A stretch of 64,000 nucleotides of DNA from Methyloligella halotolerans (GCF_001708935.1 NZ_MASI01000001.1:124001-188000), one strand, 5' to 3'. Shown: positions 17,864 to 29,701, numbered from the stretch's first letter. The notes: generated by a model not told the origin, from the letters alone. Numbers and translations: made by a program.

Positions 17864-19071
17864 GCCTTCTCCGGGGTGGCGGCCTCCCCGGTGACGGGAG
17901 CTTCGGCCGGCGAACCGGAAGGCCTGTGTTGGCCGGCTTTGTTATCTCTCAACTTGGTATCTCGCGTTTTCTCGGCCTCGTTCCCGGCTGGCTTCTTCGC
18001 CTTGTCCGGCTTTGGCCACGGCTCGGCCAGGAAATCGAGCATAACCTTGTCGAACTCGTCCCGGCTCTCAAGCTGGGGAAGGTGGCCGACGCCTTCGAAG
18101 ATGGCTGCCCGGGCATGGGGCATCTTCTTCACGATGGCTTGCGCGTTTTCGGCGTTGTGGCCCATCTTGGCCTGCATCTCCTTCGGCGCCGCGTTCTTGC
18201 CCGGCGCGACATGGTCGTTCTCGCCCATGACGATAAGCACGGGCTGCTTCACGAAGGGCATGTCGTAGATCACGGGCTCGCGCAGAACCATCTGAGCCGA
18301 ATTGGCGAAGCTTCTGAGCCAGCGAGGAAATTCGGCGCTGTCGCGCATGCCGGTCCTGGCCCAGACGAACGGATCGAGCTCCTCGTCGGGCAGGGTGAGA
18401 TTGTAGCGGGTCTTCAGGCTTTCCCGGTACTCCTCCGGTGTGACCTTCGCCTCGATGCCGATCAGCGTCTCGGTCGCGACCGGGGGCACGTAGAGGCCGT
18501 AATCCTCAAGCCCGATGGGCCCGGTCAGCAGCACGCGGTCGACCCGTTTCGGAAAATCGCGGGCGAACCGCATGGCCAGCATGCCGCCCATGGAATGGGC
18601 CACAACATCGACCTTCTCGATGTCTAGGGAATTCAAAAGACGCGCGGTGTTGCGCGCAAGCTCGTCGAAATGCAGGTCGAAGACCGGTTTGGAGGACTTG
18701 CCGAAGCCGATCTGATCAGGGGTGATCACCCTGTACCCGGCGCCGCTCAGTGTGGCGATGACGGGTGCCCAGTAGCTGGACGGGAAGTTCCGGCCATGTA
18801 GCAGGAGCACGGTCCGCCCGTTGGACTTCCCCTTCGGCGCGACGTCCATATAGGCCATGTTGAGGTCCTGGCCCTTCCGGGTGATCGGAAAGAGCTTGAC
18901 CTCATAGGGGTAGGGGTAGCCTTCGAGCGCGATGCCGAGAGGCGGAAACCCGCCTGCGTTCTGGCCGCCGCCATCGGTTTCCGCAGCCTGGGGTGCGTGC
19001 CAGGAGGCGGGAGTCATCAGGAGCACCACCAGCATCGACAGGGCGGCAGGTCGCGTGAAAATTTTCGTCAT
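17854..19071 (-). CDS. Secreted alpha/beta-fold hydrolase with low-complexity tail
   Basis: From ATG 19071 (AGGAAACC ribosome-binding site) the product has 405 residues, with a signal peptide cleaved after about residue 30 (PQA-AE). The catalytic core has the oxyanion HG motif (VLLLHGRNFPSSYW), nucleophile elbow AHSMGGM (Ser), an acidic residue in MGENDHVAPG, and the catalytic His in EGVGHLPQLE. After the His the C-terminus is a Lys/Glu/Pro/Ala-rich tail of about 60 residues. Substrate unknown; similar proteins are annotated as exported esterases or epoxide-hydrolase-like enzymes. Confidence 0.85.
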   Translation of the reverse strand: MTKIFTRPAALSMLVVLLMTPASWHAPQAAETDGGGQNAGGFPPLGIALEGYPYPYEVKLFPITRKGQDLNMAYMDVAPKGKSNGRTVLLLHGRNFPSSYWAPVIATLSGAGYRVITPDQIGFGKSSKPVFDLHFDELARNTARLLNSLDIEKVDVVAHSMGGMLAMRFARDFPKRVDRVLLTGPIGLEDYGLYVPPVATETLIGIEAKVTPEEYRESLKTRYNLTLPDEELDPFVWARTGMRDSAEFPRWLRSFANSAQMVLREPVIYDMPFVKQPVLIVMGENDHVAPGKNAAPKEMQAKMGHNAENAQAIVKKMPHARAAIFEGVGHLPQLESRDEFDKVMLDFLAEPWPKPDKAKKPAGNEAEKTRDTKLRDNKAGQHRPSGSPAEAPVTGEAATPEKAKK

Positions 19072-19361
19072 CGGTTTCCTTTCGGCCGCCCGCCGGACTC
19101 GGCGAGAACAGGCCAATCCTTAAGGATATCGAGAGCCCTCAACCCTAAGATCCGGGCCGAGGCAAAAACCTTTGCGGAACGGTTGGTTCCAGGGTTATTG
19201 CAAATCGGCCAAACCCTGCTATCCCGAGGTCCGATAATCGCCTGGACGGCGCAATTCCGCCGCCAACGGCAGCTAATCTTTTCGCTCTTGAGAGTTCGCT
19301 CTCGACTTTTGCCCCCGGGCCAGCCGGCTTCTGCAGGTCTTCGGCGGGTCAGTATTCCATC
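19072..19361. other. Divergent intergenic region, hydrolase / RND adaptor
   Basis: The 290 bp region separates divergent genes and should hold promoters for both. I see no regulator gene and no clear operator palindrome. No ORF in it is convincing. Confidence 0.35.
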
Positions 19362-20612
19362 ATGACCAAGCGCTTCATCATCGTCGGCCTCATCATTGCG
19401 GTGTTCCTGGGCGGGCTTGCCTGGTTCCAGCTCGTCTTCAAGCCGCAGATGATCGAGCAGTTCGTCTCCAAGATGCAAGGCGCGGCGCCGACCGTCACCA
19501 CGGAGGAGGCGCGAACCGAGCGGTGGACTCCCGAAATTCATGCGATCGGCACGGTCACAGCCATTCGCGGCGTCAATTTGGCACCGGAGATTTCCGGCAT
19601 CGTGGAGGACTACTTCTTCGAAAGCGGCGACGATGTCGAAGAGGGCAAGCTCCTGGTGCAGCTGGACGATTCCGTGCAGCGCGCGGAGCTGGCGGCCAAC
19701 AAGGCGACCCTGAAGGACGCCGAGATCAATTACGACCGGCAGAGCAAGCTGGTCGACCGAGGTGCCGTGTCGCAGGCCGCCCTGGACACCGCGACGGCCA
19801 ACCGGGATTCCGCCCGGGCGGCGGTGGACCAGGTCAGCGCGATCATCGAGCAGAAATCCGTCGAGGCGCCGTTCTCGGGCCGCATCGGTCTCCGCACCGT
19901 GGAGAAGGGCCAGTACGTGCCGACGGGCGAGGGGATCGTCTGGCTGCAGGCGCTCGATCCGATCTGGATCGACTTTCCGGTGCCGGAATCCGCGGCTGGG
20001 CGCATCGAGCTCGGCGACCCGGTACGGGTGAATGTGGACAGCCATCCCGAACGAACGTTCGAGGGTAAGATCACGGCGCGGGACGTTCGCGTGAGTTCCG
20101 ATACGCGCACGCTGACCTTGCGCGCGACGCTGAAGAACCTGGACAAGGTTCTGCTGCCGGGCATGTTCGGCGACGTGACCGTCGATTCCGGCGAACCGAA
20201 GCAATACGTGACCGTGCCGAAGACGGCGGTCACCTACAGCCTCTACGGCGATGCGGTGTGGGTCGCGGTGCCGAACGACGGCAAGGATCGCGAGCCGAAC
20301 GACAAGCCGTCCCCTGAGAGCGGCGGGGCCCAGGCGGCCGAGGCCGATCAGGGGGAAGCCCCGGACGGTCAGGCCAGCGACGGCGATGAGGCCGGCACCA
20401 AGCCGGAGGCGGAGCAGGGGCCGAAGCTCAAGGCGGAGCGCCGCTTCGTGCGGGTCGGCCCCAACCGCGGCGACCGGGTTGCGATTCTGGAAGGCGTGAA
20501 GGCCGGCGAAGAGGTCATCACCAGCGGACAGCTGAAGCTGCAGCCGGATTCCTCCGTCGAGGTGGACAATTCAGAGCGCCTGAAGGCGCCGGCCGAGCTG
20601 CCGAGGCCCTGA
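19362..20612 (+). CDS. RND efflux periplasmic adaptor (membrane fusion protein)
   Basis: Adaptors of this family link an RND pump to an outer-membrane channel. The 416-residue protein has an N-terminal membrane anchor (residues 5-24), the lipoyl half-motifs (GTVTAIRGVNLAPEISGIV and VEAPFSGRIGLRTVEKGQYV), an alpha-hairpin around 105-165, a beta-barrel and a membrane-proximal domain. The latter is interrupted by an acidic, Pro/Gly-rich insert at about residues 305-357, unusual for the family. The pump gene follows after 4 bp. There is no TolC-like channel gene nearby. Confidence 0.9.
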   Translation: MTKRFIIVGLIIAVFLGGLAWFQLVFKPQMIEQFVSKMQGAAPTVTTEEARTERWTPEIHAIGTVTAIRGVNLAPEISGIVEDYFFESGDDVEEGKLLVQLDDSVQRAELAANKATLKDAEINYDRQSKLVDRGAVSQAALDTATANRDSARAAVDQVSAIIEQKSVEAPFSGRIGLRTVEKGQYVPTGEGIVWLQALDPIWIDFPVPESAAGRIELGDPVRVNVDSHPERTFEGKITARDVRVSSDTRTLTLRATLKNLDKVLLPGMFGDVTVDSGEPKQYVTVPKTAVTYSLYGDAVWVAVPNDGKDREPNDKPSPESGGAQAAEADQGEAPDGQASDGDEAGTKPEAEQGPKLKAERRFVRVGPNRGDRVAILEGVKAGEEVITSGQLKLQPDSSVEVDNSERLKAPAELPRP

Positions 20613-20616
20613 TGCC

Positions 20617-23600
20617 ATGAGCTTCACGGATCTTTTCATAAAGCGGCCCGTGCTTGCCATGGTGGTGAGCTTCCTGGTGCTGCTCGTGGGCGCCCAAGCC
20701 GGCCTCAATCTGCAGATCCGGGAATACCCGGAGATGTCGAATACGACCATCACGGTCACCACGACCTATCCGGGCGCTAATGCCGATCTCATCCAGGGCT
20801 TCATCACGGTGCCGATCCAGCAGGCCGTGGCGAGCACCGAGGGCATCGATACGCTCACGGCCACGTCGAGCCAGAACGTTTCGACCATCACCCTCAATCT
20901 GAAGCTCAATGCCGATCCCGACCGGGCGATGACCGACGTGCTGTCGAAGATCGCCCAGGTTCAATATCTGCTGCCGCGCGAAGCCAACGACTCCGTCGTT
21001 TCCAAGGAGACGGGCGAGGGAACGGCGCTGATGTACATCTCGTTCTCCAGCGAGGTGATGACCGCGTCCCAGATCACCGACTACCTCACCCGGGTGGTGC
21101 AGCCGCGGCTGCAGACCATCGGAGGCGTGGCGAGCGCGGAAATCCTCGGCGGGCAGACCTTCGCCATGCGGATCTGGCTCAACCCGGACCGGATGGCGGC
21201 CCTGAAGGTGACGCCTCTGGACGTGGCCCAGGCGCTGGACCGCAACAACTACACCTCTGCCGCCGGCCAGGTGAAAGGTCAGTTCACCCAGACCAGCATC
21301 GATGCGAAGACCGATGTGAGCGATCCGGAGCAGTTCGGCGAGCTGGTGATCAAGACAAATGGCGATGCGCTGGTCCGGCTGAACGATATCTCGGAGATCG
21401 AGCTCGGTCCCCAGAACGTCGATTCCTCGTCCGTCTTCGACGGGCTGAAGGCGGTGTTCATCGGGGTGGAGGCGACGCCGACGGCGAACCCGCTGACGGT
21501 CATCACCGATGTCCGCAAGGACATGCCGAATATCCAGCGGGCGCTGCCGGAAGGTCTGAAAGCGGCGGTCGCCTATGATGCGACGAACTTCATCCGCACC
21601 TCGATCTGGGAGGTCGTGACCACTCTCGGCGAGGCGGCGATCATCGTCATCGTCGTCATCTTCCTCTTCCTCGGGAATTTGCGCTCCACGATCATCCCCA
21701 TCGTCACGATCCCGCTGTCCCTGGTGGGCGTGCTGGCGATGCTCTACGTGCTCGGCTACTCCATCAACCTGATGACCCTGCTGGCGCTGGTGCTGGCGAT
21801 CGGGCTGGTGGTCGACGACGCCATCGTGGTGGTGGAGAACATCTACCGGCATATCGAAGACGGCATGAAGCCGGTGGACGCGGCGCTCAAAGGGGCCCGG
21901 GAGATCGTCTATCCGGTCATCGCCATGACCATCACCCTGGCGGCCGTCTATGCACCGATCGGTTTCGTGTCCGGCGTCACCGGTTCGCTGTTCCGCGAGT
22001 TTGCGTTCACACTCGCCGGTGCGGTGGTTGTCTCGGGCTTCATCGCGCTGACCTTGTCGCCGATGATGTGCTCCAAGCTGCTGCGCCAGCACGACAACGA
22101 CGGCAGCGGTCTCACAGGCTTTCTGGATAGGTTCTTCAACCGGCTGAACGGCTGGTACCGGCGGCGGTTGAGCAACTCCTTGAAATACCGGCCTGTCACG
22201 GTGCTGGTGATCGTGGGCGTCATCGTGGCGACGGTCTTCATGTATATGACGAGCCAGAAGGAGCTCGCGCCGGACGAGGATCAGGGCATCCTTTTCGCCA
22301 TCGTAAAGACGCCGCAATACGCCAATCTGGACTATCTGGAGCAGGCGACGGCGCAGCTTGGGAAGGTGTTCGACACGCTCCCCGAGGAAGAGCACGTCTT
22401 CACCATCAACGGCATGGGCGATGCGCATCAGGCCTTCGTCGGACTTCTGCTGAAGAACTGGGACGAGCGCGAGGGGAGCCAGGCCAGCGTGCTTCAGGAG
22501 GTGCAGCCGGAGGTCAGCAAGGTCGCGCCGGCCCAGGCGCTGATCTTTTCGCCGCCGGCTTTGCCGGGCTCGACGGGCGGCGCCGACGTCCAGTTCGTGA
22601 TCACGACGACGGAGAACTTCGAGCGGCTCGCCGAGGTGACGAACGAGATCGTGAAGGCCGCGAACGAGAGCGGCATGTTCATCTTCACCGATTACGATCT
22701 GCGCTTTGAAACGCCCCAGATCTCCTTCGAGATCGACCGCGACAAGGCCAACAGCCTCGGCGTGTCCATGGCGGATATCGGCCAGTCGCTCGCGACGCTG
22801 CTGGGTGGCAACTACGTCAACCTGTTCGACCTCTACGGGCGCAGCTACCAGGTGATCCCCCAGGTGCCGCGCAAGTTCCGGCTGGATGAGGATTGGCTCA
22901 CCCGCTACCAGATCCGGACCGTGTCGGGCGACATGGTGCCGCTTTCCAACGTGGCCCACGTCACCAAGACGGTGCAGCCCAATGCGCTCACCAACTTCCA
23001 GCAGCTCAACTCGGCGACCCTTTCGGCGGTGCCGTTCCCGGGGCGCACGGTGGGCGATGCGGTGCAATTCCTGGAGAACAAGGCGGAGGAGGTGTTTCCG
23101 CAGAACTTCTCCTACGACTGGCAAGGCCAGAGCCGCCAGTACATCCAGGAGGGCAACACTCTCGTCTATACGTTCGTCTTCGCGCTGGTGCTGATCTACC
23201 TCGTGCTGGCGGCCCAGTACGAGAGCTTCCGAGATCCGTTCATCATCCTGATCGCGCTGCCGACCTCCATGTTCGGCGCGCTGCTGCCCATCAGCCTCGG
23301 GCTCGGCTCGATCAACATCTACACCCAAGTGGGTCTGGTGACGCTGATCGGACTGATCGCCAAGCACGGTATCCTGATGGTCGACTTCGCCAACCACCTC
23401 CAGGAAGAGGAGGGGTACAGCCGGCGGGATGCCATCGAGGAGGCGGCCGTCATCCGGCTCCGGCCGATCCTGATGACCACGGCGTCGATGGTGGTGGCCA
23501 TGGTGCCGCTCCTGATCGCGGTGGGCGCGGGCGCGGCCAGCCGCTTCGCCATCGGCCTGGTCATCTTCGCCGGGCTGACCATCGGCACCATGTTCACGCT

Positions 23601-23766
23601 CTTCGTGACGCCGGCGATCTATACCTTTCTTGCGAAGGACCATGCCAGCATCAAGGGCGACGAGATGCCGGCCATGGAAGGGCCGGGGGATTTCGAGCGC
23701 GCCGAGGCCGATCGGACGAAAAACGAAGAAGAGCGGCATAAACCGTACTCTTCCGCCGCTGAGTAA
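20617..23766 (+). CDS. RND-family multidrug efflux permease
   Basis: The 1049-residue inner-membrane proton-driven pump is AcrB/MexB-like in length and architecture: 12 membrane helices and two large periplasmic loops. The proton-relay residues are present, with the Asp-Asp pair in IGLVVDDAIVVVENIYRHIE (TM4) and the Lys in LIGLIAKHGILMVDFANHL (TM10). It forms an operon with the upstream adaptor. Substrate cannot be predicted; multidrug or hydrophobic efflux is the usual role. Confidence 0.93.
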   Translation: MSFTDLFIKRPVLAMVVSFLVLLVGAQAGLNLQIREYPEMSNTTITVTTTYPGANADLIQGFITVPIQQAVASTEGIDTLTATSSQNVSTITLNLKLNADPDRAMTDVLSKIAQVQYLLPREANDSVVSKETGEGTALMYISFSSEVMTASQITDYLTRVVQPRLQTIGGVASAEILGGQTFAMRIWLNPDRMAALKVTPLDVAQALDRNNYTSAAGQVKGQFTQTSIDAKTDVSDPEQFGELVIKTNGDALVRLNDISEIELGPQNVDSSSVFDGLKAVFIGVEATPTANPLTVITDVRKDMPNIQRALPEGLKAAVAYDATNFIRTSIWEVVTTLGEAAIIVIVVIFLFLGNLRSTIIPIVTIPLSLVGVLAMLYVLGYSINLMTLLALVLAIGLVVDDAIVVVENIYRHIEDGMKPVDAALKGAREIVYPVIAMTITLAAVYAPIGFVSGVTGSLFREFAFTLAGAVVVSGFIALTLSPMMCSKLLRQHDNDGSGLTGFLDRFFNRLNGWYRRRLSNSLKYRPVTVLVIVGVIVATVFMYMTSQKELAPDEDQGILFAIVKTPQYANLDYLEQATAQLGKVFDTLPEEEHVFTINGMGDAHQAFVGLLLKNWDEREGSQASVLQEVQPEVSKVAPAQALIFSPPALPGSTGGADVQFVITTTENFERLAEVTNEIVKAANESGMFIFTDYDLRFETPQISFEIDRDKANSLGVSMADIGQSLATLLGGNYVNLFDLYGRSYQVIPQVPRKFRLDEDWLTRYQIRTVSGDMVPLSNVAHVTKTVQPNALTNFQQLNSATLSAVPFPGRTVGDAVQFLENKAEEVFPQNFSYDWQGQSRQYIQEGNTLVYTFVFALVLIYLVLAAQYESFRDPFIILIALPTSMFGALLPISLGLGSINIYTQVGLVTLIGLIAKHGILMVDFANHLQEEEGYSRRDAIEEAAVIRLRPILMTTASMVVAMVPLLIAVGAGAASRFAIGLVIFAGLTIGTMFTLFVTPAIYTFLAKDHASIKGDEMPAMEGPGDFERAEADRTKNEEERHKPYSSAAE

Positions 23767-23849
23767 GGGCGTATGCGGAGGAACCATCTGGTTTACTCCG
23801 CGTCCTCTAACCTCTAGAAAGCAGTGCTCAAAAGAAGGTCTGGGGGCGT

Positions 23850-25869
<2,020 letters not shown>

Positions 25870-25884
25870 GCGGGAGCTTTAGCC

Positions 25885-26190
25885 GTGTCCGGCGAAAGCG
25901 ACGACATCAGAACCGTCACGGTCCGCATCGAGGGCCGAGTCCAGGGCGTCTATTTCCGCGCCTGGACGGAGCGCACGGCGAGAGAGCTTGAGCTCGACGG
26001 CTGGGTCCGCAATTGCGACGACGGCTCCGTGATGGCCGTGTTCTCGGGGCCGCCGGACGTCGTTGCCGACATGGTGAAACGCTGCGAGGACGGTTCGCCC
26101 GACGCGCAGGTCTCGAAGGTCACCATCGTCGACGAGGGCGGCACGCCGCCCGACGGGTTCGAAGTGATCGCGTCGGATAACTACAAGTAA
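25885..26190 (+). CDS. acyP: Acylphosphatase
   Basis: Acylphosphatase hydrolyses carboxyl-phosphate bonds. The GTG-initiated product has 101 residues with the family signatures RVQGVYFRAWTERTARELEL (catalytic Arg in the YFR motif) and GWVRNCDDGSVMAVFSG (catalytic Asn). The C-terminus carries a short FEVIASDNYK end. It lies directly behind pccA and converges on lipB after 6 bp. Confidence 0.93.
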   Translation: MSGESDDIRTVTVRIEGRVQGVYFRAWTERTARELELDGWVRNCDDGSVMAVFSGPPDVVADMVKRCEDGSPDAQVSKVTIVDEGGTPPDGFEVIASDNYK

Positions 26191-26195
26191 TCCCG

Positions 26196-26927
26196 CTAGC
26201 CGCGCAGGCTCTCCGGCCAGGCGTCGAGCAAGGCCGCGTCGACCTTCTCAAAATCCGTATCGACCCCGAGCACCTTCAGGCTGGTAACAGGCGTGTCCTT
26301 GAGCCCGCAGGGAACGATTCCGGAGAAATGCTCCAAATCGGGCGCCACGTTGAGGCTGACGCCGTGAAAGGTCACGCTGCGGCTGACCCGCACGCCGATG
26401 GAGGCGATCTTCGCCCCTTCGACGAAAACCCCTATATCGGTGGAGGCCGGGTCGGCGGCGATGTCGAAGGCGGCCAGGGTGTCCCTTAGCCAGGTTTGCA
26501 GGCCCTGGACGTAGGCGCGCACGTCGCCGCCACGCGCCTTCAGGTTCAGCATCACATAGGCCACGCGCTGGCCGGGCCCGTGATAGGTGAAGCGGCCGCC
26601 GCGGCCGGTCTTGAAGACGGGAAAACGGTCCGGATCGATGAGTTCGGATGGGTCGGCGGACGTGCCCGCCGTATAAAGGGCAGGGTGCTCCAGCAGCCAG
26701 ACGCATTCGCCGGCCTCACCGGCCGCGATCTCCGCCACGCGGCTCTCCATGGCGTTCAGCGCCCGCATGTAGGGCACGGGCTTCTTGCTGCGGAACCACT
26801 CGATTCCGGTCGTTTGGCCGGGCTCCGAATAAAGCTCCGCGCCCAGAAGCCCGGTCGTCCCGACCATTCTTGCGAAATTGGCTGTCGGCATGGGCGCCAT
26901 CATGGGGGAGATTTTCAGCCTCCGCAT
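26196..26927 (-). CDS. lipB: Octanoyl-[ACP]:protein N-octanoyltransferase
   Basis: LipB transfers octanoate from ACP to lipoyl domains, the first step of de novo lipoate synthesis. The 243-residue product has the substrate-binding HPALYTAG loop, RGGRFTYHGPGQRVAYVMLN, the catalytic Lys in GAKIASIGVRVSRSVTFHG, and the catalytic Cys in HFSGIVPCGL. The start is uncertain: ATG 26927 is used, but several in-frame ATGs follow within 20 codons. lipA is not in the window. Confidence 0.94.
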   Translation of the reverse strand: MRRLKISPMMAPMPTANFARMVGTTGLLGAELYSEPGQTTGIEWFRSKKPVPYMRALNAMESRVAEIAAGEAGECVWLLEHPALYTAGTSADPSELIDPDRFPVFKTGRGGRFTYHGPGQRVAYVMLNLKARGGDVRAYVQGLQTWLRDTLAAFDIAADPASTDIGVFVEGAKIASIGVRVSRSVTFHGVSLNVAPDLEHFSGIVPCGLKDTPVTSLKVLGVDTDFEKVDAALLDAWPESLRG

Positions 26928-27060
26928 CCCATATAAAGGGCACGCATAGGCCTCTGTCAGCTTGCGCCTCGGGTCCGAGTTTGCTAATGCAGCCCGACCT
27001 TCGGGCTCACGGCTCGAAGCACGCGCTTTCGTCGATGCACGAAAGCTTCGCCTTATCTAT
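26928..27060. other. lipB / tRNA-Leu intergenic region
   Basis: It contains a short hairpin (GCCCGA-CC-TTCGGGC, about 26993-27007) and further inverted segments (CTTTCGT / ACGAAAG, about 27027-27046) just before the tRNA. They may be part of the tRNA precursor leader or a terminator-like structure; the evidence is structural only. Confidence 0.3.
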
Positions 27061-27146
27061 GCGGTCGTGGCGGAAATGGTAGACGCGCAGCGTTGAGGTC
27101 GCTGTGGGCATAGCCCGTGGAGGTTCGATTCCTCTCGACCGCACCA
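27061..27146 (+). tRNA. tRNA-Leu (anticodon GAG)
   Basis: An 86 nt class II tRNA is fully visible. The acceptor stem pairs GCGGTCG with CGACCGC, the D stem is GCG/CGC, the anticodon stem is CAGCG/CGCTG with loop TTGAGGT (anticodon GAG at positions 34-36), the long variable arm is TGGGC-ATA-GCCCG, the T stem-loop is GGAGG-TTCGATT-CCTCT, and the 3' end is A-CCA encoded. It reads CUC/CUU leucine codons. Confidence 0.98.
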
Positions 27147-27417
27147 CTCTCTCTTCCCTGGTGCATCCTCATTTTCCCGCAAGGCCGGGCTCGCCCCCCA
27201 TCGGTGGTCCGCAGCGCGTTGTCCTCGGGAACCATCGGCAAGCTGGAAATCTTCCACTTAGGGCTGGCGGTTAAGGGGGAAGCAGCGTTTATTTGCGAAA
27301 ATTGTAGTCTGATAGGCGCTCGATCCACGATCCGCGGCGGTTTCGCCCGCGTTTGGGTCATAGGGCGCGCAGAATCTTCCGCTTCTTGAGCGTTCATACC
27401 GAGGTTTCGGAAAGGCG
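27147..27417. other. tRNA-Leu / mgtE intergenic region
   Basis: The 271 bp region has no convincing ORF and I recognise no Mg-sensing riboswitch. It includes a GC hairpin near 27333-27352 and an AT-richer segment around 27280-27310 that may hold the mgtE promoter. Confidence 0.3.
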
Positions 27418-28803
27418 ATGGATAGCGTCCTGGACGAACATATGCCTGTGCGCGACGAGGAGGGCGATTTCCGCTCCGAGTTCCTGCATGCCGTGGAAGC
27501 GGCGCTGGAGGCGGAGGATATCGCCGAGGTCCGTGCGCTCACCGGCGACCTCCATGAGGGCGATCTCGCCGATCTTCTAGAGCTTCTGAAGCCCGAAGAG
27601 CGCGACCAGCTCATCACCCAGCTTGGACACGAGTTCAATCCGGCCGCATTGAGCGAGCTGGACGAGAGCGTGCGCGACCAGCTCCTGGCGACCCTGCCGG
27701 CCGAGGTGGTGGCGGACGCGCTGCAACAGCTCGATACGGACGATGCGGTCTATCTGCTGGAGGATTTGGCGGAGGAGGACCGCAACGCGATCCTCGACCA
27801 GCTCCCGCGGCTCGATCAGCTCACCCTGAAGAAGAGCCTCGAATACCCGGAAGATTCCGCCGGCCGCATCATGCGCACCGAGGTCATCTCGGTGCCGCCG
27901 TTCTGGTCCGTCGGCCAGACCATCGATTTCATGCGCGAATCGGAGGATCTGCCGGAGCGCTTCGAAGAGATCTTCGTCGTGGATCCGGCCTTCCATCTGA
28001 TCGGCTCGGTGGCGCTCAACCGGCTGCTTCGCTCGAAGCGCCACGTGAATATCGAGGACATCACCGATCACGAGCTTCGGCCGATCCAGGCGGATTCCGA
28101 CCAGGAGGACGTGGCGCGGGAGTTCGAACGCTACAATCTGTCCTCGGCGCCGGTGGTCGATCCGGACAACCGGCTGATCGGCGTGATCACGGCCGACGAT
28201 GTGGTCGAGGTCGTTCAGGAAGAGGCGGAGGAGGATATCCTGCGCCTCGCCGGTGTCGCGCCCAGCACGGGCATCTCCAACAGCGTCTGGGGCACGACGC
28301 GCCAGCGCTTCGCCTGGCTTCTGGTGAATCTCGTCACCGCGATCCTCGCCTCCTTCGTCATCAGCATGTTCGACGCCACGATCCAGCAGATGGTGGCGCT
28401 CGCCGTGCTCATGCCCATCGTGGCCTCCATGGGCGGCAATGCGGGCACCCAGACCATGACCGTGGCCGTCCGGGCGCTGGCCACGAGGGATCTCGGCCGG
28501 GTGAATGCACTCAGGGTGATCGGGAGGGAAACCGCGGTGGGCCTCCTCAACGGGCTTCTCTTCGCCGTGCTCATGGGGCTCGTGGCCTATGTCTGGTTCG
28601 GCCGCACCGATCTCGGTCTGATCATCGCCATGGCCATGGTCGTCAATCTCGTGGTGGCCGCACTTGCCGGCATACTCGTGCCGCTGGGGCTGAACGAGCT
28701 CGGGGTCGATCCCGCAATCACCTCGGGCGTCTTCGTCACGACGGTTACGGATGTGGTGGGTTTCTTCGCTTTTCTCGGTCTCGCTGCGCTCTGGCTCCTC
28801 TAG
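27418..28803 (+). CDS. mgtE: Magnesium transporter MgtE
   Basis: MgtE is a Mg2+-gated Mg2+ channel of the inner membrane. The 461-residue product has the N-terminal superhelical Mg-binding domain (EGDLADLLELLKPEERDQLI), a CBS pair (about residues 145-270), a plug helix, and five C-terminal membrane helices with the pore signature MGGNAGTQTMTVAVRALA. It lies alone between a tRNA and an aldo/keto reductase. Confidence 0.96.
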   Translation: MDSVLDEHMPVRDEEGDFRSEFLHAVEAALEAEDIAEVRALTGDLHEGDLADLLELLKPEERDQLITQLGHEFNPAALSELDESVRDQLLATLPAEVVADALQQLDTDDAVYLLEDLAEEDRNAILDQLPRLDQLTLKKSLEYPEDSAGRIMRTEVISVPPFWSVGQTIDFMRESEDLPERFEEIFVVDPAFHLIGSVALNRLLRSKRHVNIEDITDHELRPIQADSDQEDVAREFERYNLSSAPVVDPDNRLIGVITADDVVEVVQEEAEEDILRLAGVAPSTGISNSVWGTTRQRFAWLLVNLVTAILASFVISMFDATIQQMVALAVLMPIVASMGGNAGTQTMTVAVRALATRDLGRVNALRVIGRETAVGLLNGLLFAVLMGLVAYVWFGRTDLGLIIAMAMVVNLVVAALAGILVPLGLNELGVDPAITSGVFVTTVTDVVGFFAFLGLAALWLL

Positions 28804-28864
28804 CCGGGACAAGGCATCATCCGTACTCGGACGATTTTGATTCTGCACGCGGGGGTGGCGGCGT

Positions 28865-29701
28865 ATGACAATTGACGAGCGGAGCTGCGTGGAGGCGAAC
28901 GGGGCCGCGATCCCGGTGCTCGGGTTCGGGACATGGCAGCTCGAGGGCGAGGTCTGCGTCGATGCGGTCAAGTGCGCCCTGGAGATCGGATACCGCCACA
29001 TCGACACCGCGCAGATCTACGGTAACGAGACGGAGGTGGGCGAGGGGCTGGCGGGCTCGGGGGTGGACCGAGATTCGGTCTTCGTCACCACCAAGGTCTG
29101 GATGGACCAGATGGAGGAGGCGCGGCTGCAGGGCTCGGTCGAGCTGAGCCTGAAGCGTCTCGGCCTCGACTGGGTCGATCTTCTGCTGATCCACTGGCCG
29201 AATCCGGAGGTGCCTCTGGAGGAGACCATGGCGGCGCTCTCGGAGGTGAAGCGTTTCGGCATGACGCGGCATATCGGGATCAGCAATTTCCCCGTGGCGC
29301 TGATGGAGGAGGCGATCGCACTCGCTTCCGCCCCGCTGGTCACCAATCAGGTCGAATATCACCCGCATCTGGATCAGAGCGTGGTGCTGGGTGCCTGCCG
29401 CCGGGACGGCCTCGCGCTGACGGCCTATTCGCCCCTGGGGCGGGGGAGGCTGCTCTCAGATCCCGTCGTTACCGAGATCGCCGATGCGCACGGCAAGGGC
29501 GCCAACCAGGTGATCCTGCGCTGGCTGATCCAGCAAGAAAGCGTGGTCGCCATCCCGCGTTCCGGCAATCCGGACCATATCGAGAGCAATTTCGACATCT
29601 TCGACTTCTCGCTCAGCGAAGACGAGATGGCGCGCATCTTCTCGCTGGCCGAGCCCGGCGGCCGGATGACCGACCCGGATTGGGCTCCCCAGTGGGATTG
29701 A
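28865..29701 (+). CDS. Aldo/keto reductase
   Basis: A NADPH-dependent carbonyl reductase of the AKR fold. The 278-residue product has the family signature GYRHIDTAQIYGNE, giving the catalytic Asp and Tyr (DTAQIY), the Lys in VTTKVWMD and the His in LLLIHWPNP. The cofactor site is visible in IPRSGNPDHIESN near the C-terminus. Length is typical of prokaryotic 2,5-diketo-gluconate-reductase-like members. Substrate unknown. Confidence 0.92.
   Translation: MTIDERSCVEANGAAIPVLGFGTWQLEGEVCVDAVKCALEIGYRHIDTAQIYGNETEVGEGLAGSGVDRDSVFVTTKVWMDQMEEARLQGSVELSLKRLGLDWVDLLLIHWPNPEVPLEETMAALSEVKRFGMTRHIGISNFPVALMEEAIALASAPLVTNQVEYHPHLDQSVVLGACRRDGLALTAYSPLGRGRLLSDPVVTEIADAHGKGANQVILRWLIQQESVVAIPRSGNPDHIESNFDIFDFSLSEDEMARIFSLAEPGGRMTDPDWAPQWD

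Noticed and set aside
20518..23787. A 1089-residue open frame on the minus strand opposite the RND pump
   Set aside because: Shadow of the well-supported pump gene. The translation is His/Arg/Asp-rich with no recognisable domain, as expected from antisense of GC-rich codons.
27147..27417. Mg-sensing riboswitch upstream of mgtE
   Set aside because: No recognisable M-box-like conserved core; only short GC hairpins are seen.
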